From Acidobacteriota bacterium (GTDB taxonomy: Bacteria > Acidobacteriota > Holophagae > Acanthopleuribacterales > Acanthopleuribacteraceae): a stretch of 64,000 nucleotides of DNA. The stretch covers positions 1-64,000 of the forward strand of contig PDUC01000026.1 of assembly GCA_002747255.1 (NCBI GenBank). The letters run 5' to 3'. Positions 40,278-51,700 of this stretch are shown one piece after another. The position numbers were made by a program, and so were the translations under genes. The notes beneath the pieces are model-generated. The model searched no databases. It saw nothing but the letters and a program-made list of their open reading frames with translations, and had not been told where the DNA came from. Numbering within the stretch: position 1 is the first letter of the stretch; each line of letters opens with the position of its first letter.

Positions 40278-41654
40278 TTAGTAACGCCATGTTCCAGACA
40301 AGCTGATTTTGCGGGTTTCATCCGAGATATCAATTCCGAGGTCGATCAATAAACTGTTGGAAAAAGACAGCCCGAGGCCTGCGCACAGGTGATCGAGATC
40401 CCGCTCAAATTGCTGTAAAAAGACCGCGTTTCGGATGCCAAGGCCTCCCGTTTCATCTCTGTAAATGATTTGAGGATCAGAGAGTGTGTTCTTCAGAGCG
40501 TGATAGGGCTCAAACCAATATCCTGCTCGCAGGGAGAGCGGGACCGCCATGTCCATTAAAAAATACTCCAGTCCAAAGTGGTACTCCATCGCGTCTTCCA
40601 CCACTTGCCTGTTCCCGTTTTGTTCAAAGAACTGATAGCTGCTGTCGCTTAACTCAGAATAGAAAACGCGTTTAATTTCAGCAGATAACAGCAGGGATTC
40701 AGATGAACGCATGCTGACTCCTATGGCGGCATTGTCGGGAACACTAAAAACTGAAATACCTTCTTCCATGATTTCTAACGGACTCAACTCCAAATTTTGA
40801 AAGTCGATCTGGCTTTGCCTGGTCGTGTAGTCGTAGTCAAACGAAGGGTAGTGCTGGTACGTTAAACCAAAGCGGAAGCGATCATTGGGCGCGTATAAAA
40901 AACCCCCAAAACCACTGAAGCCGACTTCATCTCCGTCCACCTCAATTGTGGCGAGCGTTTCTCCAAAAAGGGGCTGCAGAAATTGAAATTCAGATTCCTG
41001 AAAGGAGGGCAGTTTCAGTGCGGTCTGACCGGTGTAGCTGAGCCTTGAAACTCCAACTGTGCAACCCACAGACAGCGTATCGCTAAAGCTCCAGGCTGCA
41101 CTTCCCCCCAGTGTTTCCAGTTTGAGGTTGAGCGTGTTTTCGGTGGGATAGAAATAGTAGGTCTCAAGACGATTGACGGGCCTGATATCGTAGGGTACAG
41201 CGGGTATGCGAACAAATTCAGTTGAAAAATGGCGCCTGGTATCGGCTTGTTTGGCGTAAAAGAAACCCAGGTTGATGTTACTCAAAGGGAAAACGGCGCT
41301 TACAAAAGGTATGGATTTGTACTCGCTTGAAAATGATTTCGCCTGGAGGTCAAAATCCAGATCATGTGTTCCTGTCTGAAGGATCTCACCTGAGTGAAAC
41401 GGGATGAGATGATCATCCTGAAGTGATAGCAGTTCAAAGGACACGGTTCTCTTTCTCAGAAGTGTCAAACCGGCGGGGTTGGCAAAAATAGAGGTCTGGT
41501 CATCTGCCAACCCAACAAAGGCACCGCCCAACCCAAGGGCTCGCGCCCCTGGATTGGTGAACTGAAACTGCATGTTCACATTGGCGATCATGTCATTTTG
41601 GGCCAGAACAGACCAGCCGCACAGAAAAAAGGATATCGCTAGAACTGTTTTCAT
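40278..41654 (-). CDS. PorV/UPF0164-like outer-membrane beta-barrel protein, copy 2
   Basis: A 458-aa paralogue of the next gene. It has a signal peptide (MKTVLAISFFLCGWSVLAQ), the signature FTNPGARALGLGGAFVG followed by LADDQTSIFANPAGL, and the same C-terminal layout (RAGYWFEPYHALKN parallels RLGYWQEPYHAPLN). The two proteins share architecture throughout but differ in most residues, so the duplication is old. AAGGAA precedes the ATG at a seven-base spacing. As the first gene of the pair, it probably carries the promoter. Confidence 0.78.
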   Translation of the reverse strand: MKTVLAISFFLCGWSVLAQNDMIANVNMQFQFTNPGARALGLGGAFVGLADDQTSIFANPAGLTLLRKRTVSFELLSLQDDHLIPFHSGEILQTGTHDLDFDLQAKSFSSEYKSIPFVSAVFPLSNINLGFFYAKQADTRRHFSTEFVRIPAVPYDIRPVNRLETYYFYPTENTLNLKLETLGGSAAWSFSDTLSVGCTVGVSRLSYTGQTALKLPSFQESEFQFLQPLFGETLATIEVDGDEVGFSGFGGFLYAPNDRFRFGLTYQHYPSFDYDYTTRQSQIDFQNLELSPLEIMEEGISVFSVPDNAAIGVSMRSSESLLLSAEIKRVFYSELSDSSYQFFEQNGNRQVVEDAMEYHFGLEYFLMDMAVPLSLRAGYWFEPYHALKNTLSDPQIIYRDETGGLGIRNAVFLQQFERDLDHLCAGLGLSFSNSLLIDLGIDISDETRKISLSGTWRY

Positions 41655-41954
41655 GGGCTATTCCTTGTTAAAAAATATATTCTATAGTAGGGAATTGGAG
41701 CCGCTTTGTCAAAGAGTTTCGGTCCAGGAGTACCATCGAGCTTCCTTTTTCACCCGAATCGTTTGTGTTTTACTCCCCAGGTGACTTTTTGGGGGCAGCC
41801 GTGGCTTGATTGCAGGTGGAGTTTCAACCTGAACGAAACTGTTACCGCCTTCACCCGTACAACGCATGTTGACTTGATAAGCGCGAAAAAACAAACCAGC
41901 AGGAATGAACTCGTGGAAAAAGCCTGAATGTTGAGGGTGGTTTTTATTTCAGTA
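41655..41954. other. Non-coding stretch between the PilZ and PorV-like genes
   Basis: Three short frames cross here with no ribosome binding site or family resemblance. A possible minus-strand -10 box (TATAGA, near 41680) lies upstream of the PorV-like pair; nothing else is evident. Confidence 0.35.
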
Positions 41955-42296
41955 TTACTTTAAAACCTCGGTTAGATATTTGAAAAGGGTGTCCTGGTCG
42001 AGGTTGTGAACTTCCAGGAACTCCAATCCGGTTAGAGCATATCCGTCCTCTTCGCAATCGACATGACGGACAATGGCTGTAACCTGGATGATTTCTGAGA
42101 ATTGGGGAAGTTCGAAATCGACATGGAGTAACGTGCCGTTGCCGTATAACACGGGGGACATGCATTTTGCCCCGCCTGCGCAGATGTTTTGAATGTTGAC
42201 TTGCAGCGCTGAATCTTCAGCTTCTCCTTTCTCTCGAATCCAAACGGCCATGCCTGTAGGCGTGTATCGTTCAAAATTTCTTTTTGTATTACCCAT
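41955..42296 (-). CDS. PilZ-domain protein
   Basis: A 113-aa single PilZ domain. The first c-di-GMP motif RxxxR is present (R6-NFE-R10), and the second, normally [D/N]xSxxG, reads NICAGG with Cys in the Ser place. The core strands (LLHVDFELPQF, IIQVTAIVRHVD, ALTGLEFLEV) fit the fold. It probably binds c-di-GMP or acts as a PilZ adaptor for motility or secretion; type IV prepilin genes lie 20 kb away, so no direct link can be drawn. AAAGGG lies before the ATG. The neighbours on both sides are more than 290 bp away. Confidence 0.75.
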   Translation of the reverse strand: MGNTKRNFERYTPTGMAVWIREKGEAEDSALQVNIQNICAGGAKCMSPVLYGNGTLLHVDFELPQFSEIIQVTAIVRHVDCEEDGYALTGLEFLEVHNLDQDTLFKYLTEVLK

Positions 42297-42586
42297 GGCT
42301 ATACCCTTTCAGGATCGTTTCCATTCTGCATCTGCCCAATGGGGAGATGCTGGAAAAGGACCGTGTCTTTTTAGTTAAAAAGCAACGTATCCATTCTATT
42401 CCAAAAGGGCATGCCGAGTCTACAGGGTATGGTCAGAAATGTTTAAGCGAGATCATGAGCCTTAGTGTCGTTGACAGCGGATCTTGTCAGGTTGCATTCA
42501 ACTCTAGCTGTAAATCGGCTGGTTTAATGCCGGGCCTCCTTTTTCTCTTTTCCGGTTCATTCAACGAATCCATCTGGCATGGTTGT

Positions 42587-45301
42587 TTATTCCGTAGCCG
42601 ATAGCGCCTTCATGTAGGTGCGGTTCATATCCCCGCCAGCTGTTGTTCCGATTATATCCTGATCCGAATGAACGCTGATGTAGCAATCGGGAGCCAGTTC
42701 CTGACTGCTGAAGTAGTCTGAAACGACGAATGTGAAACGACACTTGGGCTGTATTTCGACATGGCGCGATTCCATTATTTCGCCTGTTGAGCTGCGTAAC
42801 AGGATATCCGCAGCGGCCGTTTCATTTTGTGGATTGGTGAGCGCAACTCCTGTCCATTCATTTTCTAAAGCGAGCATGAGCGGTAAAATCAAATGCCGAT
42901 TCGAGTTGTCCGTCAGAGTAAAACCGCAGATACCCGCTTGTCTGGTCCCGTAGAGTTCCAGGGCAAACAGGGGCTTGCTGGATTCAATCACGGCCCAGCT
43001 GGCGGTACCAGCCTCCAGAGGGAAGAGGGCGTCCATCGTACCTTTTACCTTTGTCTGTGGCGCAATCTTGAGTTCTTCGGTTCCAATTTGCTCCCCCGTG
43101 TTGGAATAAAAGGAAAAAACGGCGGTTGCCTTGGTGTCATTCGGATTTAAAAATGCAAATCCCGACCAGAAGACCTCCGTATCTGTAGGGATATGAGGGA
43201 CATAGAGAAGGCTTGAAGGTTCTACCACTAATTCGACAGCTCCGCCATCACTGCCTTGTTTGATGAACATCTCAAATCCCGTGAGTGAATCGGTGTTGAC
43301 GGATCCTATGGAGCAAAATGATTCCATACTTCCCCAAGCTTGGGCTTCTTCAAACTCTTGCGGCATATGGTCCTCCAGGTTCAGAAACTCAGCGTATTCG
43401 GGATTGGTACTGCACGATATGTTGTCACAAAGCGTCATGGATACGGACAATTTTCCCATGTTAGAGACAAAGGCATGGGTGTCCCAGTAGTCGGTCTGTT
43501 CAGCCAGGTGGGGAATGACAAGGGTTGATTGGGGAAACGGCTGAAGATAAGCTGCCATGGCGGCGGTTGTACTGGAGAGCTCAGAAAAAACTGTGATCCC
43601 TCTTGGCATCTCGAGTTCAATGAATCGATAGTGCGTCTTTTTGAAACCGGATAAGTCAACCAGGTGCTTGCTGTGTCCATGCAGAACGAACGGCTTGTTT
43701 CGTACAATGGAACCCTCTCTGCTCCTGGCTTTTAAGTGAATGTCGATCGCTTCATCCTGATTGCTGATGAGGTAGGTTCGTAAGTCCTGAAACCCCACGT
43801 TGCCAAAAGTTCTGGGGCTTGGAATATAGAGTCGGACCGAGTATGTACCCTGGGTGATGGCAAACGGTGCTTCACTGGTATCGCTCATACCGTCTGCATC
43901 TTCAACCTTGAGCATGCAAAAGGTGGACAGTGTATCTGGAACGGTCCACTCGTATGTTCCCGAGTTGGGAGCTGAGGCGCTGATAGGCAGCCAGGATGTA
44001 CCACCGTTGACCGAGTAGCTTAAAGTTATGTTTTCGCTGGAGTTAGGAGTCCATTCAATGGTTTCTTTTGAACCGGTGGTGAAGTGTTCACCTCCGTCCG
44101 GGTAGACAATCGAGAGATCAGGGGAACCCGCTTCAAGAATTGCGAACACGGCATTGCTGGTGTCGCTGGGCGTTCCGCTTAAAGCGGAAACCCGCACCAG
44201 GCATTCAGTTGAAAGCTGGTTTGGAATGGTCCACGAATAAGAACCGTTGTTTTCTGTTTGTTCGACAATGGTTTGCCAACTGTTGCCCGAATCATAGGAA
44301 AACTCGATGTGAACACTCGTGAAATCTCCCATGGATCTCCAGCCGATGTCCCTGGTGGTGCCAGTTACCCACCGTTCACCGCCGTTGGGACTCACCACTG
44401 TGAGACTGTCGGTGACGGTCGTTGAACCGTCCCAGCCGGCTATTCGGGCCAGCAGCCACCAAAAAGCGGCACCTTTCAAGGCACAGTTCAGGCCTTCTGA
44501 GTGGGCACAGCGGTCACATTGGCTGGCAATGTCAAACCACTGCGAATCGGGGTTGGCGGCCATCCATTCCTGAGCCCAGTTGCCATCGCCCCAGGGATTG
44601 CCGTCTCCGTTTTTGTCGTAATCGCACCCATCGGTTGCGAATAGCGCGTTGTAATTGGTCGAGCCATCGGGATCGTAGGATTCGATGTCCGCAAAGTCAA
44701 ACAAGTTTTTGCCGTTATTCTGGCAGAAGGTCCGTATTTGTTCGTTTCGTTGATGGAGATTCCCCTCCAGACCCGAACCATCCAGGTGGCCTGTCATGTA
44801 AATGAAAGTAACACCCGGGTAATCTTGTTCCAATTGATCCATGGCGTTGAGATAGGCGTTGATACCTTCAACGCTATTGTCACTGACACCGCCGCACCAG
44901 GACCATATGACCACGTTGCGGTCGTTTGAGGGATTGTTCAACATGGTTATCGTGGCATCGCGCCAGCTTAAATCGCCGTTATGTCCCAGGTCTGCCGCTC
45001 CACCCGCATTGCCCCAGTGATCGTTTAAAAAAACACCGGGTACAAGTCCATTACCCGAAGATTCATACTGGTATACGCCGCCCAATTCTTCCTCGATGGC
45101 CTGCAAGCCGGAAACAAGTTGGCTGCCGTGGGAGGTGTGTCCGTAGCCGCATCTCAAATACTCTTTAGCCTGGGTAATCCATTCTTGCGGGATCTGATCG
45201 AGGTTGGTACAGGTGTGGTCTGCGATGATTGCCTGTGGGTAGGCTGTGACTGCGATGAGCCATGATGTCAATACAAAAACCAATTGTGTGACTTTTATCA
45301 T
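42587..45301 (-). CDS. Large secreted protein with unclassified N-terminal domain and Ig-like domains
   Basis: A 904-aa exported protein (signal peptide MIKVTQLVFVLTSWLIAVTAYPQ). The N-terminal 280 residues form a cysteine-containing domain with conserved-looking catalytic-type motifs: CGYGHTSHGSQLVSGL, VVIWSWCGGVSDNS, FIYMTGHLDGSG and NLFDFADIESYDPDG. This looks like an alpha/beta hydrolase of SGNH-like logic, but I cannot name it. Two Ig-like domains of the Kre9/KNH type follow (VVSPNGGERWVTGTT and VYPDGGEHFTTGSKETIEW, each with YSWTIP or YEWTVP), then a 400-residue beta-rich C-terminal region (about 490-904) with repeated short strands. AAGGAG lies seven bases before the ATG. It is monocistronic. 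Likely a secreted hydrolase or adhesin. Confidence 0.65.
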   Translation of the reverse strand: MIKVTQLVFVLTSWLIAVTAYPQAIIADHTCTNLDQIPQEWITQAKEYLRCGYGHTSHGSQLVSGLQAIEEELGGVYQYESSGNGLVPGVFLNDHWGNAGGAADLGHNGDLSWRDATITMLNNPSNDRNVVIWSWCGGVSDNSVEGINAYLNAMDQLEQDYPGVTFIYMTGHLDGSGLEGNLHQRNEQIRTFCQNNGKNLFDFADIESYDPDGSTNYNALFATDGCDYDKNGDGNPWGDGNWAQEWMAANPDSQWFDIASQCDRCAHSEGLNCALKGAAFWWLLARIAGWDGSTTVTDSLTVVSPNGGERWVTGTTRDIGWRSMGDFTSVHIEFSYDSGNSWQTIVEQTENNGSYSWTIPNQLSTECLVRVSALSGTPSDTSNAVFAILEAGSPDLSIVYPDGGEHFTTGSKETIEWTPNSSENITLSYSVNGGTSWLPISASAPNSGTYEWTVPDTLSTFCMLKVEDADGMSDTSEAPFAITQGTYSVRLYIPSPRTFGNVGFQDLRTYLISNQDEAIDIHLKARSREGSIVRNKPFVLHGHSKHLVDLSGFKKTHYRFIELEMPRGITVFSELSSTTAAMAAYLQPFPQSTLVIPHLAEQTDYWDTHAFVSNMGKLSVSMTLCDNISCSTNPEYAEFLNLEDHMPQEFEEAQAWGSMESFCSIGSVNTDSLTGFEMFIKQGSDGGAVELVVEPSSLLYVPHIPTDTEVFWSGFAFLNPNDTKATAVFSFYSNTGEQIGTEELKIAPQTKVKGTMDALFPLEAGTASWAVIESSKPLFALELYGTRQAGICGFTLTDNSNRHLILPLMLALENEWTGVALTNPQNETAAADILLRSSTGEIMESRHVEIQPKCRFTFVVSDYFSSQELAPDCYISVHSDQDIIGTTAGGDMNRTYMKALSATE

Positions 45302-45726
45302 AATTGTCTCCTTGCAAAGGAATTGTGTAATTGGAATCTATAGTCCTTTATTCCCAAAATCAAGGTGAAGATGAATTAGATAAAGAGATGTGATTTGTGG
45401 CATAAATTGTCCTGAATCTGCGAAGTGTGTCTGTAAAAAAAAGAGTTTTTCGAGTCGTACTTTTCACACCGTAAGGGGTTTGTAACTGGCCCTGTCGGGC
45501 TACAAATCCTCGCTTGGAGCATCGTGAAGGCTGCTTTTTGATAATTTTAAATAGCCATTGATATTATCGCTGTGTATAATTCATCGTCCGGATCTGACAA
45601 CATGCATGAGGTATGTATGATAATCGAGATTAATCAAAGCGAAATGACAGTTTGCAGCCATTACTTGCGGCAAACAGATGGGTCGCTGTCTCGACAGTCT
45701 GGAGCAGTATCGATGAGGAGACATTT
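45302..45726. other. Non-coding region upstream of the giant surface-protein gene
   Basis: Besides the hairpin at 45477-45509 it holds a perfect -10 box TATAAT (45575-45580) without a good -35 box, which would give a 140-base leader for the giant gene. The start of that gene follows GAGGAG (about 45714-45719). No small gene is evident. Confidence 0.45.
45477..45509. other. Stable hairpin upstream of the giant gene
   Basis: GTTTGTA pairs with TACAAAT-type sequence on the far side (about 45478-45507) and an inner GCCC/GGGC stem closes a TGTC loop. It lacks a T-run on either strand. Its role is unclear. Confidence 0.4.
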
Positions 45727-48700
45727 ATGTGTAAAGAATTTCCAGGAAAAAAACTGATATCCACCATTTTCATTTTCATAGGCTTCAGTTTTTTTAGTTT
45801 AGGGCAAACCCCGCAAACGGGTAACGGAACACCTGACGAAAATTTCTCAGGCGAACAATTTTGTTTTGACATAACACTTACCAATACAGGTGATCCGGGA
45901 TATGGCCCTTACCACCGGCTGATCCTTCCGCCTGACCTGCAGTTCAATTCTGCTTCATTTCTGGGTAACGGCATAACCGTCTCCGACATCGGTGTCTTTG
46001 GACCTGCTCCCAACAACCATTTGACCGATCCCAGAACGGGAACCGAGGTCACAGGTGATCCGGGCAGCAGGTTGTACCTGTTGATTCTTCCAATGGGGTC
46101 AATTGTCGACGGCGGTCCCTCCATTGATATTAATGTATGCGCCACCATCGATGTGAATGCCGAAATTGGCACACCACTGCCTGTATCAGTCCAGACCGTA
46201 TATGAGTTTGGTGATACCGCCACGGGAACCAACGGTCCCATCGAGGGCGCGACGGTGGTTGAGTCGGTAACGCCCACGCTGGTGCTTTTTACCAAGACAA
46301 ACGGTCGTCCGGAAAGTGAATTGCCGCCCGGTCCCTCTTTCCCTGCTACTTACACACTTACAGTCGATGTCGCCAACGGCAAAACCATTGACAACCTCGT
46401 AATTCAGGATATTCTCGATGCTGCTCTGCAATTTGTTACAGTGAATTCCGCGCCTGGCTGTACCATAGAAGGGTCACCAAGTACCACGTCGCCCGGGGGT
46501 ACCCTGACACTGGAACGTGCCAGCCTCACAGGAGCCGTGGGCCCTGACTTAACCATCACTTACACGGTCTATGCCACCGACATTCTGGATGAAACGACTT
46601 GTGATGAACGTGTGGTCACCAACGACGCCTCTCTCAATGCCAACTACGATGGAAGCGCCATTACCGAGGTTTCCGATCAAAGTGACATGAACGTCGAGCA
46701 CCTGCCTATCCAGAAAGGTGTTTCTCCCGGTTCGGCCATTCCCGGTCAGACTGTCACCTTCACCCTCAATTTCCAGGTGACTGAATACGGAACTTGTAAT
46801 GCGCTTGTCATAACGGATACACTTCCCGATGGTTATACATTCGATGCTCACCAGAGTTTTAACCTGGGCACCATTACACCCACTGTAACTGAAGCTCCAG
46901 CAACCGGCATAACGACGGTCATTTATGATGTTACTGCTGCTGTGGGTAATTTGTCAGGTGCGACTACCGGAACCATTACCTACACCGCAACCATCGATCA
47001 GACTTATAACGATGGCACACTTGTTCTGGCTTCGGATGCTTTGACCAACTCGGTGGAGACCAGCTTTGGCCTGACGGCTGGAGCTTCCGCCTGTTCCGAT
47101 GATTCAGGGGCTACAGTGACCATAGAACCGGTTGAGATCAGCAAGGAAATTGTCAACGTACAATCCCAGTATCACCCGGGAGAAATTGTAACCTACAGGC
47201 TGACCATGACGGTGCCTTCAGGTGATACCGAAGGTATCTACTTTGAAGATTTCTTTCCTTTGCCCGTTTTTAACGTCAACTCTCTGAACCTCACCTTTGG
47301 CAGTGGTGACATTCGTTACGCACCCACCAATACGGTCACCTTTGCTCCAAATGACGAACCTGACAGCATTACGATCAATGCTGCTGAAAACTCGTTGCGC
47401 ATTGAATGGCCGGATATCCACACCACGGCTCCCCAAACTCTGGCTGTCGATGTTGACATCGCCATTGAAAGCGATCCTTTTGCCGACAATCTGTTTTTGA
47501 CCAACCTGCTGCAGGTTGGCTCTGAAAATACCATAGGCGATCAGGCCATCGGTATACAGCCCATACAAATTCAAGTCAGGGCACCTTCACTTGAAATGAC
47601 GAAGGGTGTCAGTGATACAGATAACCCCAATTCAAGTATCTCACCAGATCCGGCGATTTTGCCCGTCAATGGTAATGTGACCAACTCCGATGCCGGCGAT
47701 ACGGTGACCTTCGTCTTGACCACCGAGAACACGGGCGGAGCGCCAGCCTACGATGTGATTATTTCTGACGCTGCTGTTGACGGACTCACCGGCTGCAGCA
47801 TTGTTTCTGTCCAAGACAGTCGCGGTCGTGCTATTGCTTATAGAGATCCCTCAGATCCCAATGTTGCTCCTTCACCTCCCAGCCTTCCCGTCCCAACCGA
47901 TCTGAGTTCAGGTATTCTGTTGGATGAGGCGGTGGATCCCAACCGTGAATTCTTCATCGATGCCACGCTCTCAGCGGTCTTGTTTAATGATGGAGGCTTA
48001 CCTTCGGTTGTCGATCAGGGAGATGTGTTGGAATTTACCACCACCATTTTGAATGACGGTGGTGCTGTTACAAATGCTATCTACCAAATTACGATTCCCG
48101 TTGGTATGACTTATGTAGCCGGCTCACTCACCTCCAGCCAGGGAACCACAAACGATATAGGGGCCCCCGGACTGAGTGTTGACATCGGTGCGTTAGCTGA
48201 TGAACAAGTGGTAACAATCACTTTCAGAGCAACAGTGGATGCCACTGCTGGTGCTATTGATTTTCAGGGTACAGTCAACTCCGATCAGACCAATCCTGAA
48301 CAAACGGATTCAAACGCCGATGACAACAATGGAGATCAAGTTACAAGAATTACCGTGGGTTCCGCGCCCCCTGCTCCGGCAGGCCCTCCGGTGCTTTCCA
48401 GCCACACCATCCTGGTAACTTACCAGTGTTCTTTGGACAGCGATGTTGAACCCGGTCAGAACATTCTCAACACAGGCAGTGTCACCTGGGCATCCGGTTC
48501 AGGCGAAACGCCTTTTGATCCCGTAACCGAAGACGCAACCATTGCGGTATCTCAACCGGGTCTCGATAAGTCGCTTACCACCATTACCCCTGCTTATGCC
48601 GGCAATCTGACGGAAGCGCACATTGGTGAAATACTTACCTACACCGTTGTCGCCACCATTCCCGAAGGCGTCAGCAACAGTGTTCAGTTTAGCGATGTAC

Positions 48701-51700
48701 TCGATGAAGGATTGGCTTTTGTGGGTGTCGTTTCCATCACCGCGTCATCAACCGATGTCTCTACAGATGTGGGAACTGGATTCCCCGATGTTTTGGCTGG
48801 CGCCACTATTTCACCCGAGCCCGCAGCTGGAACAGGCCATCAGCTGGACCGCCGCCTGGAACTCGACTTTGGAACACTTACAAATGTCAATACAGACAAC
48901 GCAACTCCAGAAACCATCACCATTGTGTATCGAGCCAGGGTATTAAACTGGAGCGGCAATAGCCGTGGTGACACAAGAGGTAACACCGCTACCTGGGTAT
49001 GGGATGATCCCAATCAGTCTGGCAACACATTGAGCGTCAGTGACTCCGCTGCCGATATCACCATCATCGAGCCGGAGCTGCAGGTAGTGAAATCTTTCAG
49101 CCCTGCTACCGGAGATGCTGGCGACAGCGTTACCGTTACGTTGACCCTTTCCCATACGGCCGATTCCAACGCCGACGCATTTGATGTCAGCCTCGAAGAT
49201 GTTCTCCCCGCAGGTTTGACCTATGATAGTGGGTTCTCTACTGGTGGTGAAACGCCTACTACAGGGCCATCCGAGTCAAGCGGCACCATTTCCGCAGGAT
49301 GGGAAACCCTTGCTCAAGGTGCAACAGCCACCGTGAGCTTCAATGTAACCATCGGTTCAAGCGTCAGTCCCGCAGCTGCAATTGACAACCAGGCTACTCT
49401 TGAGTGGGAAAGCCTCAGTGCTTCCGATCAACCTCTTGATACTCCGCCCAATAACACCCTGGGTGTTGAGAGAACGGGCGACACATCCGACCCCGGTGGC
49501 ACAGCCAATACCTATACACATAACGGTAGTGCCACTTTCACGATTAACAGTGCTGCCGTTTCCAAGGCCATTCAGGCGATCAATCCCGGTCCCGCAGCGC
49601 CAAATATCACTGCCGGTGACACGGTAACATATCGTTTAAGTGTCACACTGCCGGAAGGAACCACTCCTGATCTGGTACTGACCGATGTTCTGCCTGCCGG
49701 CCTCGTTTATCAAAACGCCACGCTTGATACAACCGGATACAACGGTACGGTTGCACTCGGTGCGGTTACCAGTGACAACAACACTGCTACCGGAGAAACC
49801 GTTACCATTCCATTGGGAACTGCTGTTACGACAGGTGATAACATTACAACCAACAACACCTTTTTCGTGGATGTCACGGCTCTTGTAGATGGTTCCCTTG
49901 CTGTGAATAACGGACTTCCCACTGTTCAAAATAAAGAGAACAGCGTTTCACTGGATTACACAGGGAATACAGGAACCATCACGGGTACTGCTTCCACCAG
50001 TTTTGGCGAGCCTGAGCTGGACGTTACAAAAACCATGTCGCCAGACAGCGGTTTGTCTGCTGGTGACGAAGTTACAGTAACCATCGTGGTTCAGAACACC
50101 GGAACGGCTCCGGCATACGATATCGAGGTTACCGATGTCATTAACGACAATAGTGAAGACTTGTTCGATGCCACTACGATAGCTGAAGGCACAACTCCTG
50201 CAGGTTATACCTACAGTTACTCAAATCCAACCGTAACGTATACCGCTGCAGCCAATACACCACTTGCTGTTGGAAACAGCGTGACCTTTACCTTTACCGG
50301 CACAGTCCGATCCGATGTCGTTACCGGATCCTCTTTTGACAATACGGCAACCGCTGTTGGTGACAGTCAGGATGGAACCGTAACGGGTGAGCGGACTGAT
50401 ACGGATTCAGGTACGGACACCGTTTCAACCACAGCCGTGACAACCGGAAAAACGTTGATCGGTTCATCAGAGTCCTGGACGAGCGATACAGCGCCTATTG
50501 AAGCGGCTATCGGTGAAGTTCTGACTTACCAGGCTGTTTTTGAAATTCCTGAAGGTGTTACTCAGGATGGCAGTATAAGCGGTAACGCCATTATTACCGA
50601 TACATTGCCTGCCGGATTCCAGTTTGTGACTGGCACTGCCACCATTCAGGCTGTGGTAAGTACCACAATGACAGGAGCCAATTATGGCAATCTTCCCTTG
50701 TCAGAAACCTCCATTATACCCAATGTCAATGGCCAGGTTCTGGAATTCAATTTAGGCGATATCACCAATAGCGATAATGACGCCGATGTGGAGACCCTTG
50801 TTCTGAAGTACGATGTTCTCGTTCTCAACAACGCCGACAACAATCGAACCAATGAGAAAACAAATACCGTTTCCTTGAATTACCTCAATACAGATAATAA
50901 CCCGCAGAGTATTACAGATACAGTCAGCTTGAACATTGCCGAACCCGACCTGAGTCTCAGCAAGTCAGCCGTTCCCGCTACCGTTACAGGTGGTGCAACC
51001 GTTACTTTTACGGTTGTTTACACCAATAACGCTGGTACCAATGTGACCCGGGCCTGGGAGCCAGTCATTACCGATACATTGCCAGCTCGTTTTGTGGCTC
51101 CGTTCACCGTGACCAGCGCCACACACAGTATGCATGGCGACGTGTTAACTTGTGCCACTTTTACAGGTAACACACTGACCGTTGATCCTTCATCCTGCCT
51201 TGCTGCGAATAACTATCTGGCGCCCGATGAAAACATTACCGTGGTCTACACAGCCCAGGTCGACCCCGCTATAGGCTTTGAAGAATCCGAAACGAACACC
51301 GCCAACGGTACGGCCACCAGTTTGCCCGGAACCAATGGAACAGGTGATGCAACACCCGGTGCTGCCGGCGATGCAGATGGCGAGCGAACCGGTTCGGGTA
51401 CTGGAGTCAATGACCTGAACGCTACGGATACCGCGACTGTTACAGCAGGTGCGCCGACGCTTTCGAAAACCGGTGATACCAATCTCCCGATTTTGGGAAC
51501 AGCCACCATGACCATCACGGTGGGAGTACCCGTTGGAACAACAACTAACTTTGTTGTAACCGATGATCTTCCCGCTGGGTTGAGCTACACAGGAGCCACA
51601 ATAACCATCGACACGCCTGCGAGTAATTTCACGGCGTCAAACAGTCCATCGACAACACCCGGTGCTGGAACCGATCCTCTGATATTTGATTTTGGTACGG

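Noticed and set aside
45600-45726. Possible c-di-GMP (GEMM) riboswitch in the leader of the giant gene, suggested by GGCAAAC
   Set aside because: The second conserved segment (GACGCAAAGC) and the paired helices are missing.
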